Origin: Sorex araneus
Lineage: Eukaryota; Chordata; Mammalia; Eulipotyphla; Soricidae
Assembly (NCBI RefSeq): GCF_027595985.1
Contig: NC_073304.1
Span: 138,340,331-138,404,330, forward strand
DNA: 64,000 nucleotides
Direction of reading: 5' to 3'
Shown here: piece after piece, positions 55,176 through 64,000 of the stretch
Position numbering within the stretch: the stretch's first letter is position 1
How the letters are laid out: each line of letters opens with the position of its first letter
Made by a program: the position numbers and the translations under genes
The notes under the pieces: generated by a model
Told to the model about the DNA's origin: nothing
Seen by the model: only the letters and a program-made list of their open reading frames with translations
The model's database searches: none

Positions 55176-55575
55176 AAGAGACCTTAAGGATGAGGAGGAG
55201 TTTGCCAGCTATCTGGCAACAGAGCAATGGTTTGTGCAAAGGACCTGAGACAGGGTTATGCTTAGTACTTTAAGGATCTGAAAATAGCTGTTATGACTCC
55301 AAGGAGAAATGGTCTAAATTTCACTAAAGAAGTAGACAATGTTAATTATGTGAACCTTGTAAGCTATAAGGCTTTGCTACTTCATACAAAAAGGCAAAGG
55401 GAACTTTTTCTTGGGGAATGACATACCTGGGTATTTTATGAGTTGATATGTTCCAAGTATCCGCTATGGCAATAGACAAGGATTGGAAAAAAAAAAAAGG
55501 AAGCTGAGAGATCATAGATGAAATTTTTTACAGGAGGAAAACCTTTTTTAAAATAATTATTATTATGAATTTTTG
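55176..55575. other. unique intron sequence
   Basis: Nothing recognised. Confidence 0.4.
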
Positions 55576-55772
55576 ATGTTGCTTTTGTTTCTTTGGTTTG
55601 GTGGCCATACTCAACAGTGCTCAGGGCCTGATCCAGCTTTGCTCAGGAATCATTCATTCCTTGGGACGCCTCAGAAATCACATGGGCCATATGCCATACA
55701 AGCGATCGAACCCACTTCAGATAGGTGCAGGGCAAGCACCTTAACTGCCATGCTCTGTCTCCAGCCTTCAGG
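55576..55772 (-). repeat. degraded SOR1-like SINE, antisense
   Basis: GGTGGCCATACTCAACAGTGC, AATCACATGGGCCATATGCC, AAGCGATCGAACCCACTTC, GCTCTGTCTCCAGCC. It contains a short internal insertion. Confidence 0.75.
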
Positions 55773-56040
55773 AGTTGTGTGTTTATAAAGAAAGAGTTAG
55801 TAGAGAAAGTAAAGTATTCTAAACTTGGGAGATAGTCACTAATTACTGCTTCTCTCTTTTTCCTGGCACTTAGAACAACCTTCAGGAATATGTATGATGG
55901 TGATAGATGAGAGATAGATATCTCTAAGTACAACAGATAGAAATGTGAAAGAGCAAAGGTCTCATTAGGCACCACAAAAGCTGGGGCACCAGACTCCAGG
56001 GATTTTTGTCTGATGATATCATAGAAAAAAATCAGCAGCA

Positions 56041-56214
56041 TGGGGCTGGAGCACAGCGGGTAGGGTGTTTGCCTTGCATGCAGCTGACCCGGGTTCGATT
56101 CCCAGCATCCCAGATGGTCCCCTGAGCACGGCTAGGAGTAATTCCTGAGTGCATGAGCCAGGAGTAACCCCTGTGCGTTGCCGGGTGTGACCCAAAAAGC
56201 AAAAAAAAAAAAAA
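56041..56214 (+). mobile_element. SOR1-type SINE, sense, young
   Basis: GGGGCTGGAGCACAGCGGG (a small deletion in the head), GACCCGGGTTCGATTCCCAG, GCCGGGTGTGACCCAAAAAG, then an uninterrupted A15 tail. AAAAAAATCAGCAG before and AAAAAATCAGTAG after form the target-site duplication. Confidence 0.96.
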
Positions 56215-56786
56215 ATCAGTAGTCTTAACGCTGCTCCACCAACAGCAGGAACCCAAACCAGCCCACAGAGAGCTCTGAATAGCATTTATGATGCTTAATC
56301 AGAAAGCATGCAGTGTTGATCTAGAAATTAATTGGATGCTCAGGTTTTTCACACATCAGGGCTAGTTAGATATAACAAAGATTTTAACAGGAATATATTT
56401 AGTAACAGTATCTCTGATGTAAGTCCCAAGCAGGGACCCAAATACACTCTGGGACTCATTATATTCTGAGTGACAATGGGTGCTTAGCAAATCTCTCTTA
56501 TGATGATTAACCACATTGCTCAGAGTGTCTTTAATAGCTATTGGGGAGCTACAGTTTTTCTAAACATGACCCACTGTGCTATTATTTATTGAATTATTTT
56601 TACTTACTTGGATCACTGTTTTAACTGAATAGATTATTTTTAAAAGTAACATGTTACCATGTTAAAACTACGGTAAAACCCACTTGGAAAAAATCACTTG
56701 CCATACAAATGGGTAAAACTCACTTGGTAAAACTTACTTGCCATACAAATGAGACAATCATTAAAAATAGATGCACATCCCATGAG
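56215..56786. other. unique intron sequence
   Basis: Contains a local duplication of AACTCACTTGG/AAACTTACTTGCCATACAAATG at about 56700-56750. Nothing else recognised. Confidence 0.4.
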
Positions 56787-56870
56787 GCAGGAGATATAGC
56801 TTGAGGGTAGAGCACTTTTTTTACATGTGTGAGGACCTAGTTTTGATCCCTAACAAAGAAAAGAAGTAAT
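56787..56870 (+). mobile_element. ID-like tRNA-derived SINE, diverged
   Basis: GAGATATAGCTTGAGGGTAGAGCAC (A box), GAGGACCTAGTTTTGATCCC (B box region), AACAAAGAAAAG tail. Confidence 0.6.
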
Positions 56871-58053
56871 ACTAGTGAAACAAGACTAAAGTCACCATGG
56901 GGCAGAACACCCTAAGAAAGACTGGATCTGATGCACTTACAGCAAAGGATCTTGGGAGAGTGAATGGGAACCATCAGGTCCCACCATTGTGTGTCTAAAG
57001 CAGTCATTATTGTAGGAAATGAGAAGAAAGGGCAGTTTCTCAAAGTGAAAAAATATGCAGATGGCTGCACAATTCTAAAGAAGCAAAGACTCTTTGGTAT
57101 GCAGCAACTGTATGAAAATATGCCCAGAATGAAGCCGAATTCTGCAACTTCTGGGGCTACCAGCTAAAAAAGAGGAAGAATAAAATCTCTGTTCATCCCT
57201 CCTGAAGCAGAAATAAGATCTCACCGTGTGTCTCCAAACCTGAGGAAGAGCAAGGATTGAAACATTAAGGGTTCAATACATTGGTTGCCTTTGGTTCTAA
57301 TTATGGAATAGACTGTGGAGACCACAGAGATAAAGAGACCACCAATGATGACCTCGCATTGAACTCAAAAATTAAGGAAGAATTTGGGTAAACACCTAAT
57401 CATTTCGGGTTAGCAATTCCCCTACTAGTCCCACAGGTGGCCTCAGACCATCCCACATGCTCTTAATCTGCAGACCTAAAATGAACTCCTGACACCCTGA
57501 ATGTCAGAGGACACATGGGGACTTAGATCGAGATGTCACTTTTAGGAGTCCAGAAAAGTATGGGGATTTGGCCTTACCTGGAAGACCAGGCTCTTTCTCT
57601 CCTCAAGAACTGGATTCAGTCAGACTGACTTTGAAGTTGTGGAACCAAAAGATGTAACCAGGAAAAGATGTGCAAGAGCGAGACCCGGCCATCCCTTGGT
57701 TCTTTGCTTTTGTCAGAGAAAGATTTCCAGGACAAGAGTGAAGATAAGGGTAGGGATATTTATTCAAGTCTTAGTATGTACCCAAAACATGCTTGTGGGA
57801 GATCTCAAAGGGCCATGTTGCACAGGGTTTCAGGGCAAAGGGTTTTAAGGGTTTTTCTAACTAAGGGGAGGAATATGCATGAGGGATTGGGCATAAGTAG
57901 CATTTGATTGGATGGTACTAAAGTTGTTACCGAAGTTGTAGGACTGCATGTTTGCTCATACATCTCACATATCATTAGCATCTATTTGGAGATAAAATGA
58001 AAAAAATGAAACAAGACAAGGGTTGTATTCTCTGAGCATGCTATAGAAGCTGG
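56871..58053. other. intron sequence with possible LTR remnant
   Basis: 57760-57900 (GATATTTATTCAAGTCTTAG, GGAGATCTCAAAGGGCCATG) has the order of an antisense LTR polyadenylation region, but I cannot name a family. The small ORF at 56964-57167 has no recognisable domain. Confidence 0.3.
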
Positions 58054-58069
58054 CTGGAACTGGTTTTTC

Positions 58070-58614
58070 TTTTTTTTTTTTTTTAAAGAAATATTTTATT
58101 GAACCACCGTGAAAACAAGAAAAAAATACAAAGCTTTCAGGTTTAAGTCACAGTCAAATACTGATTAAACCACCATCCCTTCACCAGTGCACCCGTTCCA
58201 CCACCAAGAACCCCAATACACCCCCCTCCCACCCCACCCCCCATCTAAGTAGCTAATGACATTCCCATTATTCTCTATATATATTGAGTACATTTCATAT
58301 TTCCATACAGAACTCACTATTATTGATTGGAAATTTTCCCCAACAATCAGGCCTGCCGAATAGGCATCATCTAATAATTTCTCTTCATTGGTAAGAGTGA
58401 AGACTTTGAGTCGCTGCCGCCATTTTCGCTCAGAAAAAATGGGGTGGAGAGGGAAAAAAATCCCTCCCTGGGCTGCACAAGGTTGTAGCTCAGTTCACAG
58501 TCAAAATGCATGGCTCAAGCATCCGCTCTGGTGCCAAAATGGGTTAGGAGACCTCAGGATCACAGTCAATAGGCACGGAGGCTCTGCTTCTCGTGCCGCG
58601 GCTCTCGGTTCATC
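58070..58614 (-). mobile_element. L1-tailed non-coding retroposon (monomer family), antisense
   Basis: A perfect 16-bp target-site duplication, CTGGAACTGGTTTTTC, at 58054-58069 and 58615-58630. On the minus strand it begins GATGAACCGAGAGCCGCGGC, and carries GAAAATGGCGGC (58416-58427 on the other strand), a YY1-type site. It then has the L1-like 3' UTR with a G-rich polypurine run and a long A-tail (T-run 58070-58083). Only one monomer-length 5' domain; no ORF. Confidence 0.88.
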
Positions 58615-58632
58615 CTGGAACTGGTTTTTCAA

Positions 58633-60335
58633 AACCCTCTCTTTTTTATTGAATCACTGTAAGATACAGTTAACAAAGCTTTCATGTTTGAGTTTCCGTG
58701 ATACAATGATCGAACTCCCATCCCTCCACCAGTGCACATTTTCCACCACCAATGTCCCTGCATGTTCCCCATCTCATCTCTTCCCCTGCCTCTATGGCAA
58801 ACAATTTTCCCTATACTCTCTCTAATTTGGGTCATTATGGTTTGCAATACAGATACCGAGAGGCTATCACATTTGGTCCTTTACCTACATTCAGCACACA
58901 TCTCCCATCCCAAGCGATCCCTTCAACCATCATTGACTTAGTGATCCCTTTCTATTCTAGCCGCCTTCTTCCCCAGCTAATGAGGAAGACTACCAATCAT
59001 GGAGCAATATTTCTGGCCCTTGTCTCTACTGTCCTTGGATGTCAGTCTCATATTATGATATTTTATATTCCACAAATGAGTGCAGTCCTTCTATGTCTGT
59101 CCCTCTCTTTTTGACTCACATCACTTAGCATGATACTCTCCATGACCATCCATTTATAAGCAAATTTCATGACTTCATCTTTCCTAACAGCTGCATAATA
59201 TTCCATTGTATAGATGTACTAAAGTTTCTTTAACCAGTTGTCTGTTCTCGAGCACTCAGGTTGTTTCCAGATTCTGGCTGTTATGAACAGTGCTGCAATG
59301 AACACACAGGTGCAGATGTCATTTATACTCTGCTTTTTTGCACCCTTCGGATATATTCCCAGAAGAGGAATTACAGGGTCACATGGAAGCTCAATTTCTA
59401 GTTTTTTAAGGAATTCCCATATAAGGAATTCCCATATTTTTTTCCAAAAAGCTGGACCAGTCAGCATCCCCACTAACAATGGAAGAGAGTCCCTTTCTCC
59501 ACACATCCATGCAAGCACTGGTTGTTCTTGTTCTTTCTTGATGTGTGCCAGTCTCTGTGGTTTGAGATGATATTGTTGTTTTGATTTGCTTCTCCCTGAT
59601 GATTAGCAATGTAGAGCATTTTTTCATATGCCTTTTGGTCATTTGTATTAATTTTTTGTAGAAGCTTCTGTCCATTTCTTCTCCCCATTTTTTGATGGGG
59701 TTGGAGGTTTGGGTTTTTTTTGTACAGCAATACTAGTGTCTTGTATATCCTGGATATGAACCCCTTATCAGATGGGTATTGTTAAACATTCTTTCCCATT
59801 AGTGGACTTTCTCTGTATTTTGGTCACTGTTTCCTTTGAGGTACAGAAGCTTCTTTAATTTAATGTAGTCTCATTTATGTTTGTTTCCACTTGCTTGCTC
59901 AGTGGTGTTTCATCCTTAAAGATGCTTTTAGCTTCAATGCCATGGAGGGTTCTGCCTACATTTTCCTCCATGTACCTCATGAATTTAGGTCTTATATTGA
60001 GGTCATTAATCCACTTTGATCTGACTTTTGTGTCTGGCATAAGACAAAGGTCAGAGTTCATTTTTTTTTTGCAGGTAGCTGTCCAGTTTCTCAGCACCAC
60101 TTGTTGAAGAAGCTTTCCTTGTTCCACTTCATATTTCTTTCTCCTTTATCAAAGATTAAGTGATCATATACTTGAGAGTCTGGGACAGAATATTCAACTC
60201 TGTTCCACTGGTTTGCAGGTCTGTTTCTATTCCAATACTATGCTGTTTTAATTACTACTTCTTTGTAGTACAGCTTAAGGAAAATGATGCCACCCATCTT
60301 CTTTTTCCCAAGGATTGCAAAGCCCTCTCTTTAGC
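58633..60335 (-). mobile_element. LINE-1 3' part with ORF2 C-terminal region, antisense, 1.7 kb
   Basis: The longest L1 piece here. From the + strand start: 3' UTR (TTTTTTATTGAATCACTG), C-terminal ORF2 with [20 protein letters not shown] and a CMDVWRKG-type cysteine region, then further upstream ORF2 such as KCSTLLIIREKQIKTT. A local duplication of AAGGAATTCCCATAT occurs at 59407-59440. Several frameshifts and stops make it dead. The 5' end near 60335 is truncated. It abuts the target-site duplication of the 58070 element. Confidence 0.93.
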
Positions 60336-60385
60336 AGGAAGTTGGCAACTATAAGGCTGCCTAAATTGGAGTCTTAAGGCCCCTC

Positions 60386-60556
60386 TTTTTTCTGCTTTTT
60401 GGGTCACACCTGGCGATGCAGAGGGGTTACTCCTGGCTTTGCACTCAGGATAACCCCAGTAATGCTCAGGGAACCAAATGGGATGCTGGGAATTGAACCT
60501 GGGTCAGTCACATGCAAGCCAAATGCCCTACCCACTGTGCTATCACTCCAGCCCCT
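60386..60556 (-). mobile_element. SOR1-type SINE, antisense, young
   Basis: TTTTTCTGCTTTTTGGGTCACACC, GCACTCAGGATAACCCC, GGGATGCTGGGAATTGAACC, GCTATCACTCCAGCCCC. AAGGCCCCTCTTT and AAGGCCCCTTT flank it as a target-site duplication. Confidence 0.95.
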
Positions 60557-60689
60557 CAAGGCCCCTTTGTCTTGGGACAAAGCTACTTTAGGTAACAAAG
60601 ACAGTTATTTAAGTTTCATAAAGTAATTTTCTACAGTGCCTCTTCTGTAACCTCTAGAAAATGCCTATAGGTCCAGGAGTTGGCCCAAA

Positions 60690-60850
60690 TAGATTGAGCA
60701 AATGCTTTTCATGTAGGAAGCCTGGATTTAGTCCTCAACATCATATTGTCCCCTGAACATTGCCACATTGCCAGGAGTGACACCCAAGCAGAAAGCTGGT
60801 AGTAATGCACTAGCATCTCTGGATATGGACCAAAACAAAAAAATTAAAAG
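60690..60850 (+). repeat. degraded SOR1-like SINE, sense
   Basis: ATTGAGCAAATGCTTTTCATG, TGGATTTAGTCCTCAACATC, TTGTCCCCTGAACATTGCC, TGGACCAAAACAAAAAAATT. Confidence 0.7.
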
Positions 60851-61560
60851 AAGAAAAAGAAAATATTTATAGATGCTCACCAAAGATAGGTATTTTTCAG
60901 GGAATATCTCCTGTCAGTCTCATATATTTCAAATGGTATAATCTCTTAAAATATATTTAACAGTGTCTTACAAAATTAAACAAGCACAAAGTTATAAAGT
61001 TAAATCTGTGTTGCATGTGTAAAGCCCTGGATTTAATTCCTCATATAATATATACACAAATATTTCAAATAACCATCGACAAATAAATGAATACCTAAAA
61101 TTGTGCCATGTGCTGTGTTCATACAGGGAAGTACTGTTCTGCAAGCAAAGGAGCAAACTTCTGATGCATACAACAAAAAAGACAAGTCTCATCAAGATTG
61201 CTAGCTAAAAAAAAAAAAGATTGCTAGTTTTAAAAAAGGCAAACACCAAAGATACTCATAAATACTCTCTTGTTCCATGTATTCTAAAAGAGGCAGAATT
61301 AAGTAATTGTGATAGAAATAGAAATCAGAGGAGTGGTTGACCTAGGTGGGTGGAGATGAACTAAAAAGAACATAAAAGAACTCTCCAAGGAGATGAAAAT
61401 GTTCTAGTGCTTGATTGCCATGATGGATGCATGAGCATGAGGTGGTCAAAACCCATCAGGCTGCACATTTTGCAGCACATATTTCAGTGTAGGTAAATTC
61501 TACATTAATTTTTTAAAAGTTTTTAAAATTGTATTCTAGTAAAAGTTGCCATTTAAAAAT
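60851..61560. other. unique intron sequence
   Basis: A duplicated AAGATTGCTAG at about 61194-61227. Nothing else recognised. Confidence 0.4.
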
Positions 61561-61738
61561 CTGGAGCTGGAGCAATAGCACAGCGGGTAGGGTATTTGCA
61601 TTGCACGTGGTCGACCCGGGTTCGATTCCCAACATCCCATAGGGTTCCCTGAGCACTGCCAGGAGTAATTTCTGAGTGCAGAGCCAGCAATAACCCCTGA
61701 GCATCGCAGGGTGTGACCCAAAAAACAAAAAAAAAATC
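61561..61738 (+). mobile_element. SOR1-type SINE, sense, young
   Basis: CTGGAGCTGGAGCAATAGCAC, GTCGACCCGGGTTCGATTCCC, CCCTGAGCACTGCCAGGAG, GGGTGTGACCCAAAAAAC, A-tail. A nearly intact pol III A and B box. Confidence 0.95.
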
Positions 61739-62255
61739 AATTACTATTGAACATGGTTATGAGTGTGGGATGTAGAAGAGTGGGAAACTGCCTTTGTCTT
61801 GGAGAATCAGTGTTTTCACTGCACATAGGAGATTGCATATGCCTGTCCATGTGCCTAATACCACATGGAAAAAAAAAAGTTAGTATATTTAAAGTCATTT
61901 GGGAGCTTGCTAATCACTAAATAAACTGAAAGAGAAATTGTTCAATTATAACTCCTAAATTCATAAAACTTCATCACTCCTGTTTTTTCCATATTTGCAT
62001 TTTTGGATAGAAGCAAGGTTTGCTCATCATAAAAATGATCCAGGTATTGTAGAAATGCATTTAAAATAAAAACTGCAGTTTCCTTTCTCTCTGTCTCCTT
62101 CTACTCCTCCTCTATACATCCTATTTTACCTCCCAACATTGGTGATGCTGCACTTTTGTGTGGACCCTTCTAGATCCTGTTTTCCAGAACTGAAATTATA
62201 TGGTGGATCATATGGATGCTCTGCTCTTGTTTATAACCCCATGTCTTCTTCCTCA
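61739..62255. other. unique intron sequence
   Basis: Nothing recognised. Confidence 0.4.
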
Positions 62256-62560
62256 GTTTAGATTCATCATAATTGATTATTTAGCCATACCCCTAACAAC
62301 TCACATTTTGGTTGTCCCCATATATTTGGCTACTGTAAAGTATGTGATAAATATCTTTTCTTGGAAATGGATCTTTGAATTCCTCTAGAATAAATACCTA
62401 GATGAGAAATTTCTGAGTCAAGAAACATATGCAACTTAATTTTGATAAACTTTATCAAATTATTCTCTGAAAATATTAACTCCATTTACAGTCCTCCCCT
62501 GAACCTCTCTACTCATTCTTATCACAAAGAAAGGAAAATCACTGGAGAAAATGTAGCGAT
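62256..62560 (-). repeat. ancient LINE-1 ORF2 fragment, antisense
   Basis: GGTTGTCCCCATATATTTGG, GAATAAATACCTAGATGAG, TTCTGAGTCAAGAAACATATGC, GATAAACTTTATCAAATTATTC, ACAGTCCTCCCCTGAACC follow the antisense ORF2 C-terminal order of old mammalian L1. Confidence 0.65.
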
Positions 62561-63490
62561 GTTCAAAGACTTTCCAATGCCCTTGAACACAAAGGTGATA
62601 CTGAGGCTATCATGTCCATATTTTCATTGTTGACTTGAAATTTGCATAATGAGGAAATAAAACACGCAAATAAAACAAAAAAACTCATAAGCAGTGAGAT
62701 TAATGAGAGTTGAGAGCCTATGACTTGAACATTGATGGTTAATAGGTTTAGGGATAGAAACAATGTTACATCAATTATGGTAATTAATCAAAGATGAAGA
62801 TGAATTGAAAGGAGCTTCCCTTACTAGGCAAGCCTCAATTTATATCCTGTGTAGAGAAGAGTTGGTACAGACCACAGGCAAGAACTTGGAAAGGAATAAG
62901 AAAAGGATCAATTCTTCTTTTCCAAAATATGGGCTGAATATTTTCAAAAACCCAGAAGTTCCATCCTATCTTGTCTTCCCAAAAGTGCCCTTCTACCCTC
63001 ATACACTTTATAAAATAGGATACTTTCCAACAAATGCTTATTTGATTGTATCTTCAGAGGCATTTTTTTCTTAAATGGAATTAAATTCTTTCTAAATCTG
63101 AAAGAATATATGATGCCTGGAGAAGATATTCTCCAGGCACCATATATTTCTTTGCATTTAGCCTGACCAGTGATGAAACGCACAAGCAGAAAAAACCCCA
63201 GAAGCACTGTTTCTTCCATATCTTGCTGACCAAACCAGAAAGAATTCATGGCCCACCTGTGTTCAGTTTTGTTGAGAATTGTCCTTCCAGTGCATTCCAA
63301 ACCTATGACTAGAAAATATCTGAAATACTCTACCAGGGTAAGAGCTTTTTACTTTTTATCACATAAAAGCATTCTGGTCAGATAGTCAATTACTATTTTT
63401 AAATTCACTGTTTACAGAAAGAAATAGTAACTCTTTTCAACTCATTATTATATGGCTTCTGACAAATGCGTAAGGTAACATTGTTGGCTA
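62561..63490. other. unique intron sequence
   Basis: Contains a small palindromic pair GCCTGGAGAAGATATTCTCCAGGC at 63116-63139 (an inverted repeat able to form a hairpin). The 118-codon minus-strand ORF (62944-63300) has no recognisable motif. Confidence 0.4.
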
Positions 63491-63720
63491 TATCCACAGT
63501 GGGTTTTTTTTATTGCTTTGTAGTAGTTACCATTGTCTAGCTGGGGGACATTTGGATGACTTCCAATATGGGCAATTATGGAATCACAACATATATGCAC
63601 ATAGAGGTTTTTGTATGAAATTAAGGTTTCCATTATTTTGGGACTGCTGGTTCATACGGTAAGTCAATCCCTACTTAAGTTCTAAGAAAAACTATCTCCT
63701 CAGAGTGCAAGGAACCTGAA
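63491..63720 (-). repeat. ancient LINE-1 ORF2 fragment, antisense
   Basis: GGGGGACATTTGGATGACTTCC, ATATGGGCAATTATGGAATC, GAGGTTTTTGTATGAAATTAAGG, CTGGTTCATACGGTAAGTC again follow an old L1 ORF2 end. Confidence 0.65.
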
Positions 63721-64000
63721 AGAATGGTTGCCCACACCCTTCTCCATAAAACTACTTTCATTTATGTAACACAGATCAGGGAATGAGAGGGCTGTGAAAC
63801 AGTTCTGCCTGACCATCCATTTCAGCATCCCCAACAAAGACATGGCACTCAGGAAGTGGATTCAGGATGCCTTCAGTTCAATAAGTTCAGAAAATAACTT
63901 GCCCATTTTCATTTTAGGTCCTAAGCCAAGTTAAATCCAGCAGATATTTCACTTCCTTTCTTTATCCCAACAATATTTGTATCTTAAAATTTCATAACTA
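63721..64000. other. unique intron sequence to window end
   Basis: Nothing recognised. Confidence 0.4.

Larger units (their letters stand above)
36468..64000 (+). other. PCSK2: PCSK2 intron 5 (5' 27.5 kb)
   Basis: Donor GTAAGT at 36468; no acceptor plus exon with PCSK2 similarity was found before the window end, so the intron exceeds 27.5 kb. Confidence 0.85.

Noticed and set aside
59219..59730. Minus-strand ORFs with zinc-knuckle-like residues
   Set aside because: Part of the antisense L1 ORF2 remnant at 58633-60335.
36468..64000. Next PCSK2 exon (NAEASYDF...)
   Set aside because: Searched by eye through ORFs and sequence; no matching stretch with flanking splice sites was found.
1..64000. 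CRISPR arrays, operons, phage or plasmid features
   Set aside because: The spliced gene, SINEs, LINEs and microsatellites show vertebrate nuclear DNA; the short direct repeats are microsatellites or retroposon monomers.

Overview
The window is mammalian nuclear DNA, almost certainly from a shrew (Soricidae, Sorex-like). It is AT-rich, intron-dominated, and packed with one tRNA-derived SINE family whose consensus begins GGGGCTGGAGCGATAGCACA and ends GGGTGTGACCCAAAA. I recognise this as the shrew SOR SINE. Copies in all states of decay lie on both strands, together with longer relatives that share a second body module, LINE-1 (L1) 3' ends of shrew type, and older pan-mammalian repeats (MIR, MER5A-like, LTR-like). 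The species call rests on recognising the SINE, not on a database search.

The only gene I can support is PCSK2 (prohormone convertase 2) on the + strand. Three consecutive coding exons are present: 29015-29128 (end of the propeptide with the RKKR activation site and the start of the mature enzyme), 31831-31939 (ending at the catalytic Asp of the DDG motif) and the 38-bp exon 36430-36467 (IDYLHPDLASNY). By human residue numbering recalled from memory they cover residues 95-181 and are probably exons 3, 4 and 5. Reading frame, splice sites and intron phases (0, 0, 1, 0) all agree. The signal peptide, most of the propeptide, the His and Ser catalytic residues, the P domain and the C-terminus lie outside the window.

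Layout: 1-29014 is the end of the intron upstream of exon 3; 29129-31830 and 31940-36429 are complete introns; 36468-64000 is the start of a very large intron (at least 27.5 kb) in which I could not find the next exon (expected to begin NAEASYDF). About 6.2-12.9 kb, 15.1-16.3 kb and 53.5-60.6 kb are nested retroposon clusters. About 16.4-19.5, 24.7-28.5, 42.7-45.0, 45.4-51.4 and 62.6-63.5 kb are mostly plain intron.

The most unusual content is a set of L1-tailed retroposons. Three antisense copies (8759-9283, 53541-54868, 58070-58614) carry an L1-type 3' UTR and A-tail, no ORF, and a GC-rich 5' domain that starts at nearly the same point each time. All three have target-site duplications, and one copy carries a little over two tandem 321-bp monomers. 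Another element (6190-7130) has an L1-like tail joined to a different pair of ~180-bp tandem units. Also notable are an antisense 28S rRNA 3'-end pseudogene fused to a SINE-type repeat through a 4-bp microhomology, inverted SINEs flanking PCSK2 exons, and an exon that begins with a splice-donor-like GTAAAG. None of this is prokaryotic: there are no operons, ribosome binding sites, CRISPR arrays or attachment sites.
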